Shown here piece by piece: positions 35,222 through 43,768 of a stretch of 64,000 nucleotides of DNA. Position numbers and translations under genes: made by a program. Below the pieces are notes generated by a model that was not told the origin of the DNA, made no database searches, and saw only the letters and a program-made list of their open reading frames with translations. The DNA is taken from assembly GCF_046524175.1 (NCBI RefSeq), contig NZ_JBEFZF010000003.1, positions 372,001 through 436,000 on the forward strand, read 5' to 3'. Numbering within the stretch: the first letter of the stretch is position 1; each line of letters starts with the position of its first letter. This DNA comes from Spongiivirga sp046524175. Lineage in GTDB: Bacteria; Bacteroidota; Bacteroidia; Flavobacteriales; Flavobacteriaceae.

Positions 35222-36220
35222 TTATACATTCAGCGTTTTCCAAAGCATGTCTTTCAATTCAGTAAGTCCTATTTGCGCAACTGAGGAAATAAATAAGTAC
35301 GGAGCATTTAAATCTTTGTCGAGTTCAGCTTTCATCTCTGCTCTTAACTCATCATCCAGCATATCACATTTAGAAATAGCCACCAAACGGTCTTTATCCA
35401 GCATCTCAGGATTATATCGTCTAAGTTCATCTAAAAGAATCTCGTATTCTTTGACAATATCTTTAGCGTCAGCAGGGATTAAAAATAATAGTACGGAATT
35501 TCGCTCAATATGACGTAAGAAATAATGACCTAGTCCTTTTCCCTCGGCAGCTCCTTCAATAATACCGGGAATGTCGGCCATTACAAACGTTTTATAGTCC
35601 CGGTAAGCGACGATTCCCAGATTGGGTTTTAAGGTTGTGAACTCATAATCGGCTATCTTGGGTTTTGCAGCTGTCATGACGGATAGTAATGTTGATTTTC
35701 CAGCATTAGGAAAACCAACTAAGCCCACATCAGCGAGTACCTTCAGTTCGATAGTAATATTTCGTTCTTGACCATCTACACCAGGTTGTGCATATCGTGG
35801 TGTTTGATTCGTTGGACTTTTAAAGTGCCAATTACCTCGACCCCCCATTCCTCCTTCAACAACAATTTTTTCTTCGTTAGCCTCCGTTATTTCAAAAAGG
35901 ACGTCGTCAGTGTCAGAGTCTTTTACAACTGTACCTAAAGGCACATCGATATACACATCAGCGCCATCAGCACCTGTACTTCGATTTTTAGAGCCGTTCC
36001 CACCGTGCTCTGCCTTTATGTGACGTTTAAATTTTAGCGGAAGAAGTGTCCATAAGTTTGGATTGCCACGTACAATAACATGGCCGCCTCGACCACCATC
36101 ACCACCATCCGGACCACCTTTGGTAATGTATTTTTCACGATGAAGATGTACAGAGCCCTTCCCTCCTTTCCCGGAGGAGACATGCATCTTTACATAGTCA
36201 ACAAAATTACCTTCGGTCAT
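35222..36220 (-). CDS. obgE: Obg/CgtA GTPase
   Basis: Obg is a ribosome-associated GTPase needed for 50S maturation and stress control. The 332-residue product has the glycine-rich Obg domain (about 1-158) with GGPDGGDGGRGG (35-46), then the G domain with G1 GFPNAGKST at 169-177, G3 DIPGI and G4 SKCD. It lacks the long C-terminal OCT extension found in some Gram-positive Obg proteins. It is 9 bases downstream of the hpt-adk fusion gene, suggesting a shared transcript. Confidence 0.96.
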   Translation of the reverse strand: MTEGNFVDYVKMHVSSGKGGKGSVHLHREKYITKGGPDGGDGGRGGHVIVRGNPNLWTLLPLKFKRHIKAEHGGNGSKNRSTGADGADVYIDVPLGTVVKDSDTDDVLFEITEANEEKIVVEGGMGGRGNWHFKSPTNQTPRYAQPGVDGQERNITIELKVLADVGLVGFPNAGKSTLLSVMTAAKPKIADYEFTTLKPNLGIVAYRDYKTFVMADIPGIIEGAAEGKGLGHYFLRHIERNSVLLFLIPADAKDIVKEYEILLDELRRYNPEMLDKDRLVAISKCDMLDDELRAEMKAELDKDLNAPYLFISSVAQIGLTELKDMLWKTLNV

Positions 36221-36229
36221 ACTACGGTT

Positions 36230-37336
36230 TTATAGTGAATCAATTGCCTCGCTTAAACGAATTGAAATCTCTTCAATGGAACCTACACCATCCACACCGA
36301 TAAACTTCTCTTGTTTTTGGTAGTAATTTTTTAAAACCGCTGTTTGTTTATAGTACACAGCAATACGGTCACGAATTACAGACTCATTAGCATCATCTGG
36401 TCGACCGCTGGTTTTTCCACGTTCCATTAAACGAGAAACTAAAATCTCATCATCAACCTCTAAAGCAATCATAGCATTTACCTGGCTTCCCTTTTCAGTT
36501 AAAAGCCTATCCAAAGATTCAGCTTGCGCTTCTGTACGCGGAAAACCATCAAAGATAAATCCATTTGCATCAGGATTCTTCTCTACTTCAGCATTCAACA
36601 TTTTAATGGTCACCTCATCAGGAACCAAATGCCCTTTATCAATATACGATTTTGCCAAAGTGCCAAGATCTGTCTTATTTTTAATGTTATATCTAAAAAC
36701 ATCGCCGGTTGAAATATGTACAAGATTGTATTTTTCTTTGAGCACATCAGCTTGTGTTCCTTTACCTGCACCCGGAGGTCCAAATAACACCAAATTTGTC
36801 ATGTAAGTTGTTTTAAGTTGATAAATATCAGATAGGTTCCTTCCTAACCCATCGTAATCCAGGCCATAGCCAACGATAAATCGATCAGGAATTTCAAATC
36901 CGATATAGTGAATACTATGTTCTTTTGTATACGCAGTTGGTTTAAAAAACAAAGAAGCGATTTTGAAATCATCTACTCCTTGATTTTCCAGTAGTTTATA
37001 AATTTCGGTGAGGGTGTTACCTGTATCAATAATATCTTCTAAAATCACCACCTTTCTTTGGCTCAAATCTTGATTCAAACCTATTTGTTGTAGTACTGTT
37101 CCTTTTGAAGCCGTACCCTCGTATGATTGCATTTTAATAAACTGAACCTCGCAGTCACCATTGTAATGTTTCATTAAATCAGCAACAAAACGAAAAGCAC
37201 CATTTAAAACTCCAATAAAAACAGGAACTTCATCGCCACAATCTGCTTTAATTTCAGCAGCCATTTTTTTTATGGTACTGTCAATACTATCAGCCTTGAT
37301 ATACGGAGTAAAATATTTGTCGTGGAGTTGTATCAA
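36230..37336 (-). CDS. hpt-adk: Hypoxanthine phosphoribosyltransferase/adenylate kinase fusion
   Basis: Two purine enzymes in one 368-residue chain. Residues 1-175 are a hypoxanthine phosphoribosyltransferase with the PRPP loop ILEDIIDTGNT (98-108), which salvages hypoxanthine/guanine. Residues 179-368 are an adenylate kinase with P-loop GPPGAGKGT (186-194), the DGFPRT motif and a short LID (GRPDDANESVIRDR) without the four zinc cysteines. The frame passes from one to the other with no stop. An internal ATG (complement 36800-36802, residue 179) could also give free adenylate kinase. The fusion recurs in Flavobacteriia as far as I know. obgE follows 9 bases later. Confidence 0.93.
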   Translation of the reverse strand: MIQLHDKYFTPYIKADSIDSTIKKMAAEIKADCGDEVPVFIGVLNGAFRFVADLMKHYNGDCEVQFIKMQSYEGTASKGTVLQQIGLNQDLSQRKVVILEDIIDTGNTLTEIYKLLENQGVDDFKIASLFFKPTAYTKEHSIHYIGFEIPDRFIVGYGLDYDGLGRNLSDIYQLKTTYMTNLVLFGPPGAGKGTQADVLKEKYNLVHISTGDVFRYNIKNKTDLGTLAKSYIDKGHLVPDEVTIKMLNAEVEKNPDANGFIFDGFPRTEAQAESLDRLLTEKGSQVNAMIALEVDDEILVSRLMERGKTSGRPDDANESVIRDRIAVYYKQTAVLKNYYQKQEKFIGVDGVGSIEEISIRLSEAIDSL

Positions 37337-37473
37337 TTCCCTAATAAATAAAGGCGCAAAGATAAATAATTAGCACGAAGTACAATTCTTTAAAATAGGG
37401 TATTATTCATGATTAAAAGACTTCTTTCAAAAATTAGATAAAAAGGGCTATAAACAGAAACCATTATTAAGTG

Positions 37474-37481
37474 TATTTTTG
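37474..37481 (+). promoter_or_regulatory. -7 promoter box of purKE
   Basis: TATTTTTG fits TAxxTTTG, 22 bases before the GTG start of purK. No clear TTTG 19 bases upstream. Confidence 0.45.
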
Positions 37482-37503
37482 TGGCATCATTTAAAAATAC
37501 CCC

Positions 37504-38661
37504 GTGACTGATTACTTTTCATCGCAATTTAAATTAGGAATTTTAGGAGGCGGTCAACTTGGTAAAATGCTACTTGCCGAGACCCGAAAATTTGATATTC
37601 ATACAGTCGTTTTAGACCCTAGTGCAGATGCACCAGGCAGATTGGCTTGTAATGAATTTATACAAGGCGATTTAAAAGATTTTGATACGGTTTATAATTT
37701 TGGCAAAAAGGTAGATGTTTTAACCTTTGAAATCGAATTGATAAACGTCGATGCTTTAGAAAGATTAGAAAAAGAAGGCACCGTGGTCTATCCTTCTTCT
37801 AAGACCATAAGAACAATTCAAAACAAAGCCGTTCAAAAACTGTTTTATGTAGATCATAATATCCCAACAGCACCATTTTCAAGATTTGCGTATGTGCATG
37901 AAATTGAAACAGCACTTTCACACGAAAGTATATCTTTCCCTTTTGTATGGAAAAGTGCTCAGTTTGGATATGACGGTAAGGGGGTAAAGGTTATTAAAAA
38001 TGCTGAAGACCTAAAAGGTTTACCCAAAGGAGAATGCATAACCGAAGAGAAAATTGCTTTTAAGAATGAACTAGCAGTAATTGTTTCCAGAAGTGCCTCG
38101 GGTGAAATGAAAACCTATCCGGTGGTAGAAATGGAATTTCATCCCGAAGCGAATCAGGTAGAATATGTCATCTGCCCAGCAAGAATTAGTGAAGAAGTTG
38201 CTAACAAAGCTAGAGCGGTAGCACTAAAGGTAAGCGAAGCTTTTGAGCATGTAGGGCTTTTAGCGGTTGAGATGTTTCAAACGCAAGATGATGAAATTTT
38301 AGTAAATGAAGTAGCGCCGAGACCTCATAATAGTGGCCATTATAGTATTGAGGCTTCATACACTTCACAGTTTGAGCAGCATATTCGAGCCATTTTGAAC
38401 CTGCCCCTAGGTAATACAGATAGTAAGGTAGCTGGGGTGATGGTTAATCTAGTCGGAGCCGAAGGGTTTGAAGGAAATGTGTGCTATGAAAATATTGATA
38501 TGGTACTAAATATGCAAGGTGTAACCCCTCACATATATGGCAAAAGTACTACCAGACCATTCAGAAAAATGGGCCATATTACCGTTGTAAACGAATCGAT
38601 AGACAAGGCAAGACAAATTGCACAAAACGTTAAAAGTTTAATACAAGTAATTTCAAAATAA
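37504..38661 (+). CDS. purK: N5-carboxyaminoimidazole ribonucleotide synthase (PurK)
   Basis: PurK uses ATP and bicarbonate to carboxylate AIR to N5-CAIR in purine synthesis. The 385-residue product has N-terminal KLGILGGGQLGKML (about 10-23), the ATP-grasp core with PFVWKSAQFGYDGKGV, and VNEVAPRPHNSGHYSIEAS near 262-280, all hallmarks of PurK. The start is taken as GTG at 37504, since a -7 box lies 22 bases upstream and the N-terminus aligns with the family. purE follows after 6 bases, a common pair. Confidence 0.95.
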   Translation: MTDYFSSQFKLGILGGGQLGKMLLAETRKFDIHTVVLDPSADAPGRLACNEFIQGDLKDFDTVYNFGKKVDVLTFEIELINVDALERLEKEGTVVYPSSKTIRTIQNKAVQKLFYVDHNIPTAPFSRFAYVHEIETALSHESISFPFVWKSAQFGYDGKGVKVIKNAEDLKGLPKGECITEEKIAFKNELAVIVSRSASGEMKTYPVVEMEFHPEANQVEYVICPARISEEVANKARAVALKVSEAFEHVGLLAVEMFQTQDDEILVNEVAPRPHNSGHYSIEASYTSQFEQHIRAILNLPLGNTDSKVAGVMVNLVGAEGFEGNVCYENIDMVLNMQGVTPHIYGKSTTRPFRKMGHITVVNESIDKARQIAQNVKSLIQVISK

Positions 38662-38667
38662 AAATAA

Positions 38668-39153
38668 ATGGGTAAAGTAGGAGTAATTATGGGAAGCACA
38701 TCAGATCTTCCGGTAATGCAAGAAGCCATCGATATTTTAAAGGGATTTGATATTGAAGTAGAAGTAGATATTGTATCTGCACATCGGACACCTGAAAAGT
38801 TATTTGATTATGGCAAGAATGCTCATACAAATGGATTTAAAGTTATAATTGCTGGCGCTGGGGGTGCGGCACATTTACCAGGAATGATTGCTTCATTAAG
38901 TCCGCTTCCGGTTATTGGTGTTCCGGTCAAATCACGAAACTCTATTGATGGTTGGGACTCTGTATTATCAATTCTGCAAATGCCTGGTGGTGTTCCTGTA
39001 GCAACCGTTGCGTTAGATGGCGCAAAAAACGCGGGTATTTTGGCAGCCCAAATAATAGGGGCTTCTGATACATGTGTTCTTGACAAAATAATAGTTTACA
39101 AACAGGGGTTGAAGCAAAAGGTAATCGAAGGCGCCAAAAACCTCAAAAAATAG
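38668..39153 (+). CDS. purE: N5-CAIR mutase (PurE)
   Basis: Class I PurE converts N5-CAIR to CAIR, the step after PurK. The 161-residue product has GVIMGSTSDLPVMQEA (about 5-20), VSAHRTPEKLFDY (about 39-51, with the catalytic-site histidine) and GAGGAAHLPGMIAS. The length and motifs are typical. It is co-transcribed with purK and closed by a terminator 5-35 bases after its stop. Confidence 0.96.
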   Translation: MGKVGVIMGSTSDLPVMQEAIDILKGFDIEVEVDIVSAHRTPEKLFDYGKNAHTNGFKVIIAGAGGAAHLPGMIASLSPLPVIGVPVKSRNSIDGWDSVLSILQMPGGVPVATVALDGAKNAGILAAQIIGASDTCVLDKIIVYKQGLKQKVIEGAKNLKK

Positions 39154-39157
39154 CAAA

Positions 39158-39186
39158 AAAAACCCTGAATATAAATCAGGGTTTTT
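39158..39186 (+). terminator. Rho-independent terminator of purKE
   Basis: AAACCCTGA (39160-39168) and TCAGGGTTT (39176-39184) pair with a 7-base loop between A and T runs. The sequence resembles the terminator at 32822-32857. The rest of the gap to 39379 is AT-rich; a weaker TAGACT/AGTCTA hairpin with a T-run lies at 39252-39266. Confidence 0.87.
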
Positions 39187-39379
39187 ACGGGCTATTAATC
39201 AATTAAACACCATTTAGTAAAACTAAACAACCATCTAATGAAGTTTTTAAGTAGACTTTTAGTCTAGTTATTTTTTCTTATTTTAAAATTGCCTTTTTCA
39301 AATGAATTTTGAAAAAAGTCAATCATAATTTTTGTTCTTTTCGACTAAAACCTTCCAAACATCGACTAAATACATAAAA

Positions 39380-41413
39380 ATGAATAGTTTACTGCGAGAA
39401 TTTGATACTCAACACGATACAACACCTTTTTCCAAAATAAAAAATGAAGATTTCTTACCAGCATTTAAGAAAAGCATAGAACTTGCAAAAAATGAAATAG
39501 ACCATATTGTAAAAAATGAAGAAATACCTGATTTTCATAATACTATAGAGTCATTAGAATACTCTGGCGAAAAACTAGGCCGTATTTCAAGTATTTTTTT
39601 CAACCTGAATTCTGCAGAAACGAACGATACTATTCAGCAAATTGCACAAGAAGTTTCGCCTTTACTTTCGGAGTTTCAAAATGATATTACGCTAAACGAG
39701 CGATTGTTTGAAAAAGTAAAATATGTTTATGATCACTCTGACAGATCCAAATTATCTAAGGAGCAACTAACACTTCTTGATAAAAAATACAAAAGCTTTT
39801 CGCGAAACGGTGCAAATTTAGCGCAGGACAAAAAAGCACAACTTCGTGAAATTGACAAAGAACTTTCAAAACTTAAACTCACTTTTGGGGAAAATGTATT
39901 AGCAGAAACGAATGCTTTTGAAATGCATGTAATTGACAAATCAGAGTTAAGTGGCTTACCGGATTCTGCCATAGAGGCTGCTGAGGCCTTAGCAAAAAGT
40001 AAGAACAAAGAAGGTTATATTTTTACTCTAGATTACCCCAGCTATATTCCTTTTATGACCTATGCAGATAATAGAGCTCTACGAAAAAAAATGTCATTGG
40101 CATTTGGGTCAAAAGGTTTTCAAAATAACCAAAATGACAATCAAGAAAATGTTTTAAGACTGGTGAATTTAAGACATGAACGCGCGTTGCTTTTAGGGTA
40201 TGAATCCCATGCACATTTTGTTTTAGAAGAACGTATGGCCAAATCCCCTAAAAAAGTGTACGCTTTTTTGGAAGATCTTCTATTAAAAGCCAAACCGGCG
40301 GCTGAAAAAGAGTTTTCAGAATTAGAACAGTTTGCAAAAGAGCTCGATAATATAGACACTCTTCAAAAATGGGATGGAGCGTACTACTCTGAAAAACTGA
40401 AACAAAAACTATTTGACTTAGATGACGAGCAGTTGAAACCTTATTTTAAACTTGAAAATGTAATTGAAGGTGTATTCAAAGTTTCACAAAAGCTATTTGG
40501 AATTCAGTTCAAAGAGGTGAACAATATTGATACTTATCATGAAGAGGTCAAAACCTATGAGATTCTTGATAGTAAAAACCAATTAGTTGCTGTTTTTTAT
40601 GCTGATTTTCACCCAAGAAAAGGAAAACGCGGTGGCGCATGGATGACTTTATTCAAGGGCCAACAAATTCGAAATGGAAAAAACGAAAGGCCCCATGTTT
40701 CTAACGTATGTAACTTTACTAAGCCAACTAAAACAAAGCCATCCTTACTAACATTTAATGAGGTTACCACCCTTTTTCATGAGTTTGGACATGCCCTACA
40801 CGGCATGCTTGCCAATACCACTTATCCAAGTTTAGCAGGCACCAATGTGTACTGGGATTTTGTTGAGCTTCCGAGTCAAGTATTAGAAAACTGGTGTTAT
40901 GAAAAGGAAGCACTTGAGTTATTTGCTTTTCATTATGAAACCGGCGATGTGATTCCTATGGAATTAGTTGAGAAAATAAAAAGGACAGCTACTTTTCAAG
41001 AGGGCATGAAAACACTAAGACAGCTTAGTTTTGGCTTACTTGATATGAGCTGGCACAGCGGCGATCCCTCTTCAATAGCAAGTGTAAAAGAATTTGAGAT
41101 AGAAGCCTTTAAGGGCACCTCGTTATATCCTGATGTTGCAGAAAATTGCATGAGCACTTCATTTTCTCATATTTTTCAAGGCGGGTATTCTTCCGGTTAT
41201 TATTCGTATAAGTGGGCAGAAGTTTTAGATGCTGATGCTTTTGAGTATTTTAAAGAGGAAGGTATTTTTAATGAAGATGTAGCAACGAAGTTTAAAGACC
41301 ATGTACTTTCTAAAGGAGGTACCGAGGACCCAATGGATTTATATGTACGATTTAGAGGAGTAGAACCTAAACCAGAGGCTTTGCTTAGAAGAGCAGGACT
41401 TATGAAGGCCTGA
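39380..41413 (+). CDS. M3-family zinc peptidase, Dcp-like peptidyl-dipeptidase
   Basis: A 677-residue metallopeptidase of family M3 (thimet oligopeptidase/Dcp/OpdA). The zinc motif HEFGH is at 467-471, with the downstream glutamate in NVYWDFVELPSQ. RGGAWMTLFKGQQ and the C-terminal FSHIFQGGYSSGYYSYKWAE are M3 signatures. No signal peptide is seen at the chosen ATG (39380), so it is expected in the cytosol, where it would degrade short peptides. The frame is open 16 codons further upstream, but the family N-terminus NSLLREFDTQHDTTPFSKI supports this start. Dcp and oligopeptidase A are hard to tell apart by eye. Confidence 0.9.
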   Translation: MNSLLREFDTQHDTTPFSKIKNEDFLPAFKKSIELAKNEIDHIVKNEEIPDFHNTIESLEYSGEKLGRISSIFFNLNSAETNDTIQQIAQEVSPLLSEFQNDITLNERLFEKVKYVYDHSDRSKLSKEQLTLLDKKYKSFSRNGANLAQDKKAQLREIDKELSKLKLTFGENVLAETNAFEMHVIDKSELSGLPDSAIEAAEALAKSKNKEGYIFTLDYPSYIPFMTYADNRALRKKMSLAFGSKGFQNNQNDNQENVLRLVNLRHERALLLGYESHAHFVLEERMAKSPKKVYAFLEDLLLKAKPAAEKEFSELEQFAKELDNIDTLQKWDGAYYSEKLKQKLFDLDDEQLKPYFKLENVIEGVFKVSQKLFGIQFKEVNNIDTYHEEVKTYEILDSKNQLVAVFYADFHPRKGKRGGAWMTLFKGQQIRNGKNERPHVSNVCNFTKPTKTKPSLLTFNEVTTLFHEFGHALHGMLANTTYPSLAGTNVYWDFVELPSQVLENWCYEKEALELFAFHYETGDVIPMELVEKIKRTATFQEGMKTLRQLSFGLLDMSWHSGDPSSIASVKEFEIEAFKGTSLYPDVAENCMSTSFSHIFQGGYSSGYYSYKWAEVLDADAFEYFKEEGIFNEDVATKFKDHVLSKGGTEDPMDLYVRFRGVEPKPEALLRRAGLMKA

Positions 41414-41473
41414 TGTTAATCAGATAGATCATCAGAACTAGATTTATTGTTAAGCTATACGGGATACTGAAGG

Positions 41474-42703
41474 TCATTTATTCTTCTCTTCAATCCACTT
41501 AGCCATGTATTTGGTGCTTTGTAGTTGATGATATTTTAACAACTGTCCTACTATGTTGCGTTGACGCAGTTGTTTCTTGTTTCTGATTGCCTCGTTCAAA
41601 GCATCAATCAATGATGATTGGTGCATTTCTTTTTTAAAAAGGCTATTAATAATATCGAAACCTACACCTTGTGCTTTTTGCCATTCGCTACTGTTTTCAT
41701 ATAACAAAATGGCATTTTTAGCAATAGCGTGGGGTTCATCTTCAATACAACCGGCCCATTTTTTGCCAACAGTCATACCTTCAGCGCCAATACTGGTTGT
41801 TACAATAGGTGTGCCTGCATTCATGGCATCTATAAATTTTCCTTTAAGACCAGCACCGAACCGCAAGGGAGAGAGACATACTCGTGCTTCTTTCAAAACT
41901 CTATTCGCATTTTGAGCTCTGCCATGTATCAAAAATCCACCTTTCGGGTCATGCATTCGCTGTGCTTTTTCATATCCGTAAGCACCATAAACATTCATAA
42001 CCGCAGCGGGTAGCTGCTTTTTTATAATCGGCCATATGGTTTCCTTCAAAAATAACACACTATCTAAGTTAGGAGCGTGAAGGAAATTACCAATAGTTAT
42101 AAAGTCTTTACGATGATTAAAATTTGGTAGCTTTTCAATTGAATTAGCTTGAATTGCAGCTTGTACAAAGGGAATATAATGAAGTAAATACCTAGGAAAA
42201 TCAAATTCGCTTTGCAGAAGTTCGTATTCAAATGATGAGATGATCAAGTTAAGATCGCACCGATACATTGCAGCAAGTTCCCGTCTAAAATAATCACTTA
42301 ATAAATCCTGTTTTTCTAATTTCTTCTTAGCTTTAAACACTTTTTCTCTTGCTTTCCGCAAAAAATGTAAATCCTCAGTATCTAAAATCTTTACCGCATC
42401 TGGACAATGTTCTTCTACCCTCCATCCAAATTGTTCTTCAATCATAAACCGATCGAACATAACTACTTCGGGTTTCAATATTTTAATAAAATTATCGAAG
42501 GAAACGCTATTTAACGTTATTTTTTTCGTTGTTATGCCTAGTGAATTTAGATTAAACTCATTGCCACTAGGTACTGCGGTGGTGGCAAATGTAATGTCCC
42601 AACCATCGTTTTGAAACATCTCAATTAATTGCATCAATCGGGAACCTGCTGCAGTTGAATTGGGCTCCGGCCAAACAAATCCGATGATCAATAATTTTTT
42701 CAT
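41474..42703 (-). CDS. Glycosyltransferase (GT4-like)
   Basis: A 409-residue GT-B-fold glycosyltransferase. The start is the ATG at 42701-42703 (MKKLLIIGFVWPEPNSTAAG), not the longer open frame. The C-terminal donor domain has VMNVYGAYGYEKAQ and PLRFGAGLKGKFIDAMNAGTP (near 292-312), typical of group-1-type transferases. Its substrate is not evident; cell-surface polysaccharide synthesis is likely. It is divergent from the GbsR-type regulator across an 84-base gap that contains a perfect palindrome, so its expression could also be affected by that regulator. Confidence 0.85.
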   Translation of the reverse strand: MKKLLIIGFVWPEPNSTAAGSRLMQLIEMFQNDGWDITFATTAVPSGNEFNLNSLGITTKKITLNSVSFDNFIKILKPEVVMFDRFMIEEQFGWRVEEHCPDAVKILDTEDLHFLRKAREKVFKAKKKLEKQDLLSDYFRRELAAMYRCDLNLIISSFEYELLQSEFDFPRYLLHYIPFVQAAIQANSIEKLPNFNHRKDFITIGNFLHAPNLDSVLFLKETIWPIIKKQLPAAVMNVYGAYGYEKAQRMHDPKGGFLIHGRAQNANRVLKEARVCLSPLRFGAGLKGKFIDAMNAGTPIVTTSIGAEGMTVGKKWAGCIEDEPHAIAKNAILLYENSSEWQKAQGVGFDIINSLFKKEMHQSSLIDALNEAIRNKKQLRQRNIVGQLLKYHQLQSTKYMAKWIEEKNK

Positions 42704-42737
42704 TCTTACAAAAATAAGCTTTAAGAAATGAGTTAAA

Positions 42738-42765
42738 TAAACTTTCAATAATTATTGAAAGTTTA
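42738..42765. promoter_or_regulatory. 28-bp perfect palindrome, probable GbsR-family operator
   Basis: The half-site TAAACTTTCAATAA is followed directly by its exact reverse complement. It overlaps the -33 element of the regulator's promoter, as expected for autorepression. A diverged copy lies before the next gene (43309-43329). It also lies in the leader of the divergent glycosyltransferase gene. Confidence 0.7.
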
Positions 42766-42783
42766 AAAATTATTATATATTTG
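42755..42783 (+). promoter_or_regulatory. Promoter of the GbsR/MarR regulator gene
   Basis: TTG (42755-42757) is followed after 18 bases by TATATTTG (42776-42783), a full match to the -7 box. The ATG at 42788 is 4 bases downstream, so the transcript is nearly leaderless. The palindrome at 42738-42765 covers the -33 element. Confidence 0.65.
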
Positions 42784-42787
42784 TACT

Positions 42788-43291
42788 ATGAATTACGAAG
42801 AAGCAAAAGATAAATTTATTCAAACCTGGGGTGCATTGGGCTCTACGTGGGGCATTAACAAGGCAATGGCTCAAATTCAAGCGTTGCTTTTTATATCTAC
42901 CAAAGCTATGACCATGGAGGAAATTATGAATGAATTACAAATTTCTCGTGGTAATGCAAGTATGAATCTACGTCAATTAATGGACTGGGGTATTGTTTTT
43001 AAAGAGTCAAAAAGAGGAGAGCGAAAAGAGTATTTCAGTACTGAAAAGGATGTACAAGAGTTGGCTAGGCAAATTGCAAAAGAACGCAGCCGGCGAGAGA
43101 TCAAACCGGTGATAAAAGTACTAAAGGAACTTTCTGATATAAAAAAAGATGGATCAGCGAAGAATGATGAGTTCATCAAACAAACAAAATCATTACACGA
43201 ATTAGCATCAACAGCTGATACGATGCTTGAAAAAATGGTGAATCATAAACAAAATTGGATTACAAAATCAATCTTTAAAATGATTAAGTAA
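42788..43291 (+). CDS. GbsR/MarR-family transcriptional regulator
   Basis: A 167-residue winged-helix regulator of the GbsR group. It has NKAMAQIQALLFISTKAMTMEE (about 19-40), then the recognition region IMNELQISRGNASMNLRQLMDWGIV (about 41-65) and the wing KRGERKEYFS. The C-terminal helices are rich in Lys and Arg and would dimerise. A perfect 28-bp palindrome lies over its promoter and a similar site lies before the next gene, a 4-TM protein, so it probably controls itself and the genes at 43345-45501. The ligand is unknown. Confidence 0.88.
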   Translation: MNYEEAKDKFIQTWGALGSTWGINKAMAQIQALLFISTKAMTMEEIMNELQISRGNASMNLRQLMDWGIVFKESKRGERKEYFSTEKDVQELARQIAKERSRREIKPVIKVLKELSDIKKDGSAKNDEFIKQTKSLHELASTADTMLEKMVNHKQNWITKSIFKMIK

Positions 43292-43308
43292 AAAAAATTT
43301 CAATATAT

Positions 43309-43329
43309 ATTTCAATAATTTCTGAAACT
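43309..43329. promoter_or_regulatory. Second, diverged operator site before the 4-TM protein gene
   Basis: ATTTCAATAATTTCTGAAACT matches the first palindrome at 17 of 21 positions by eye, with TTTCA/TGAAA arms kept. It lies between the regulator and the gene at 43345, 15 bases before its ATG. Confidence 0.6.
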
Positions 43330-43344
43330 TTAAAATAATTAAAA

Positions 43345-43683
43345 ATGAAGACTTTACATTCCATCAACATTTGGTCCTATAGCATTACGCTTCTTTTGTA
43401 TTTAACCATCTATCTGGGAATGCTAGCGCAGATATTGCTCGGTATCATACAGCTAGTCATGTTTTGCTTTCTGATTTTTAATTCGAAAAATGTCCCATTA
43501 ACGACCAAAAAGCGATTATCTATATACGGAAGCTTGGTCATTATATACGGATTGATTTCAATTTTAGTAAAGGACCTGAGCTCAACTAATGATATTTACA
43601 TGTTATTCTGGACATTGATCCCCATGTTACTCGCTTCCTTCTTTGTTTTTATTACCTACAAATTAAAAAAAGAGCTCATATAA
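43345..43683 (+). CDS. Small four-TM membrane protein of unknown function
   Basis: A 112-residue protein with four predicted membrane segments (about 10-26, 28-46, 61-77 and 84-104) separated by short loops with basic residues inside (SKNVPLTTKKRL, YKLKKELI). No family is recognised. Its position after a GbsR-type regulator, with a copy of the palindrome before its ATG, suggests it is a regulated target, perhaps acting in envelope or osmotic responses, but the sequence itself shows no function. Confidence 0.7.
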   Translation: MKTLHSINIWSYSITLLLYLTIYLGMLAQILLGIIQLVMFCFLIFNSKNVPLTTKKRLSIYGSLVIIYGLISILVKDLSSTNDIYMLFWTLIPMLLASFFVFITYKLKKELI

Positions 43684-43768
43684 AACGAGCCATTACAAGT
43701 CTTGATATCTACCGAGATGACTATTGGCGCATTAGGTCTGACCCTTTAAAAACAACAAAAACAAACAG

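Noticed and set aside
39252..39266. TAGACT/AGTCTA hairpin before the M3 peptidase gene as a regulatory element
   Set aside because: Six AT-rich base pairs with a 3-base loop; weak and easily expected by chance. The strong purE terminator already accounts for the gap.
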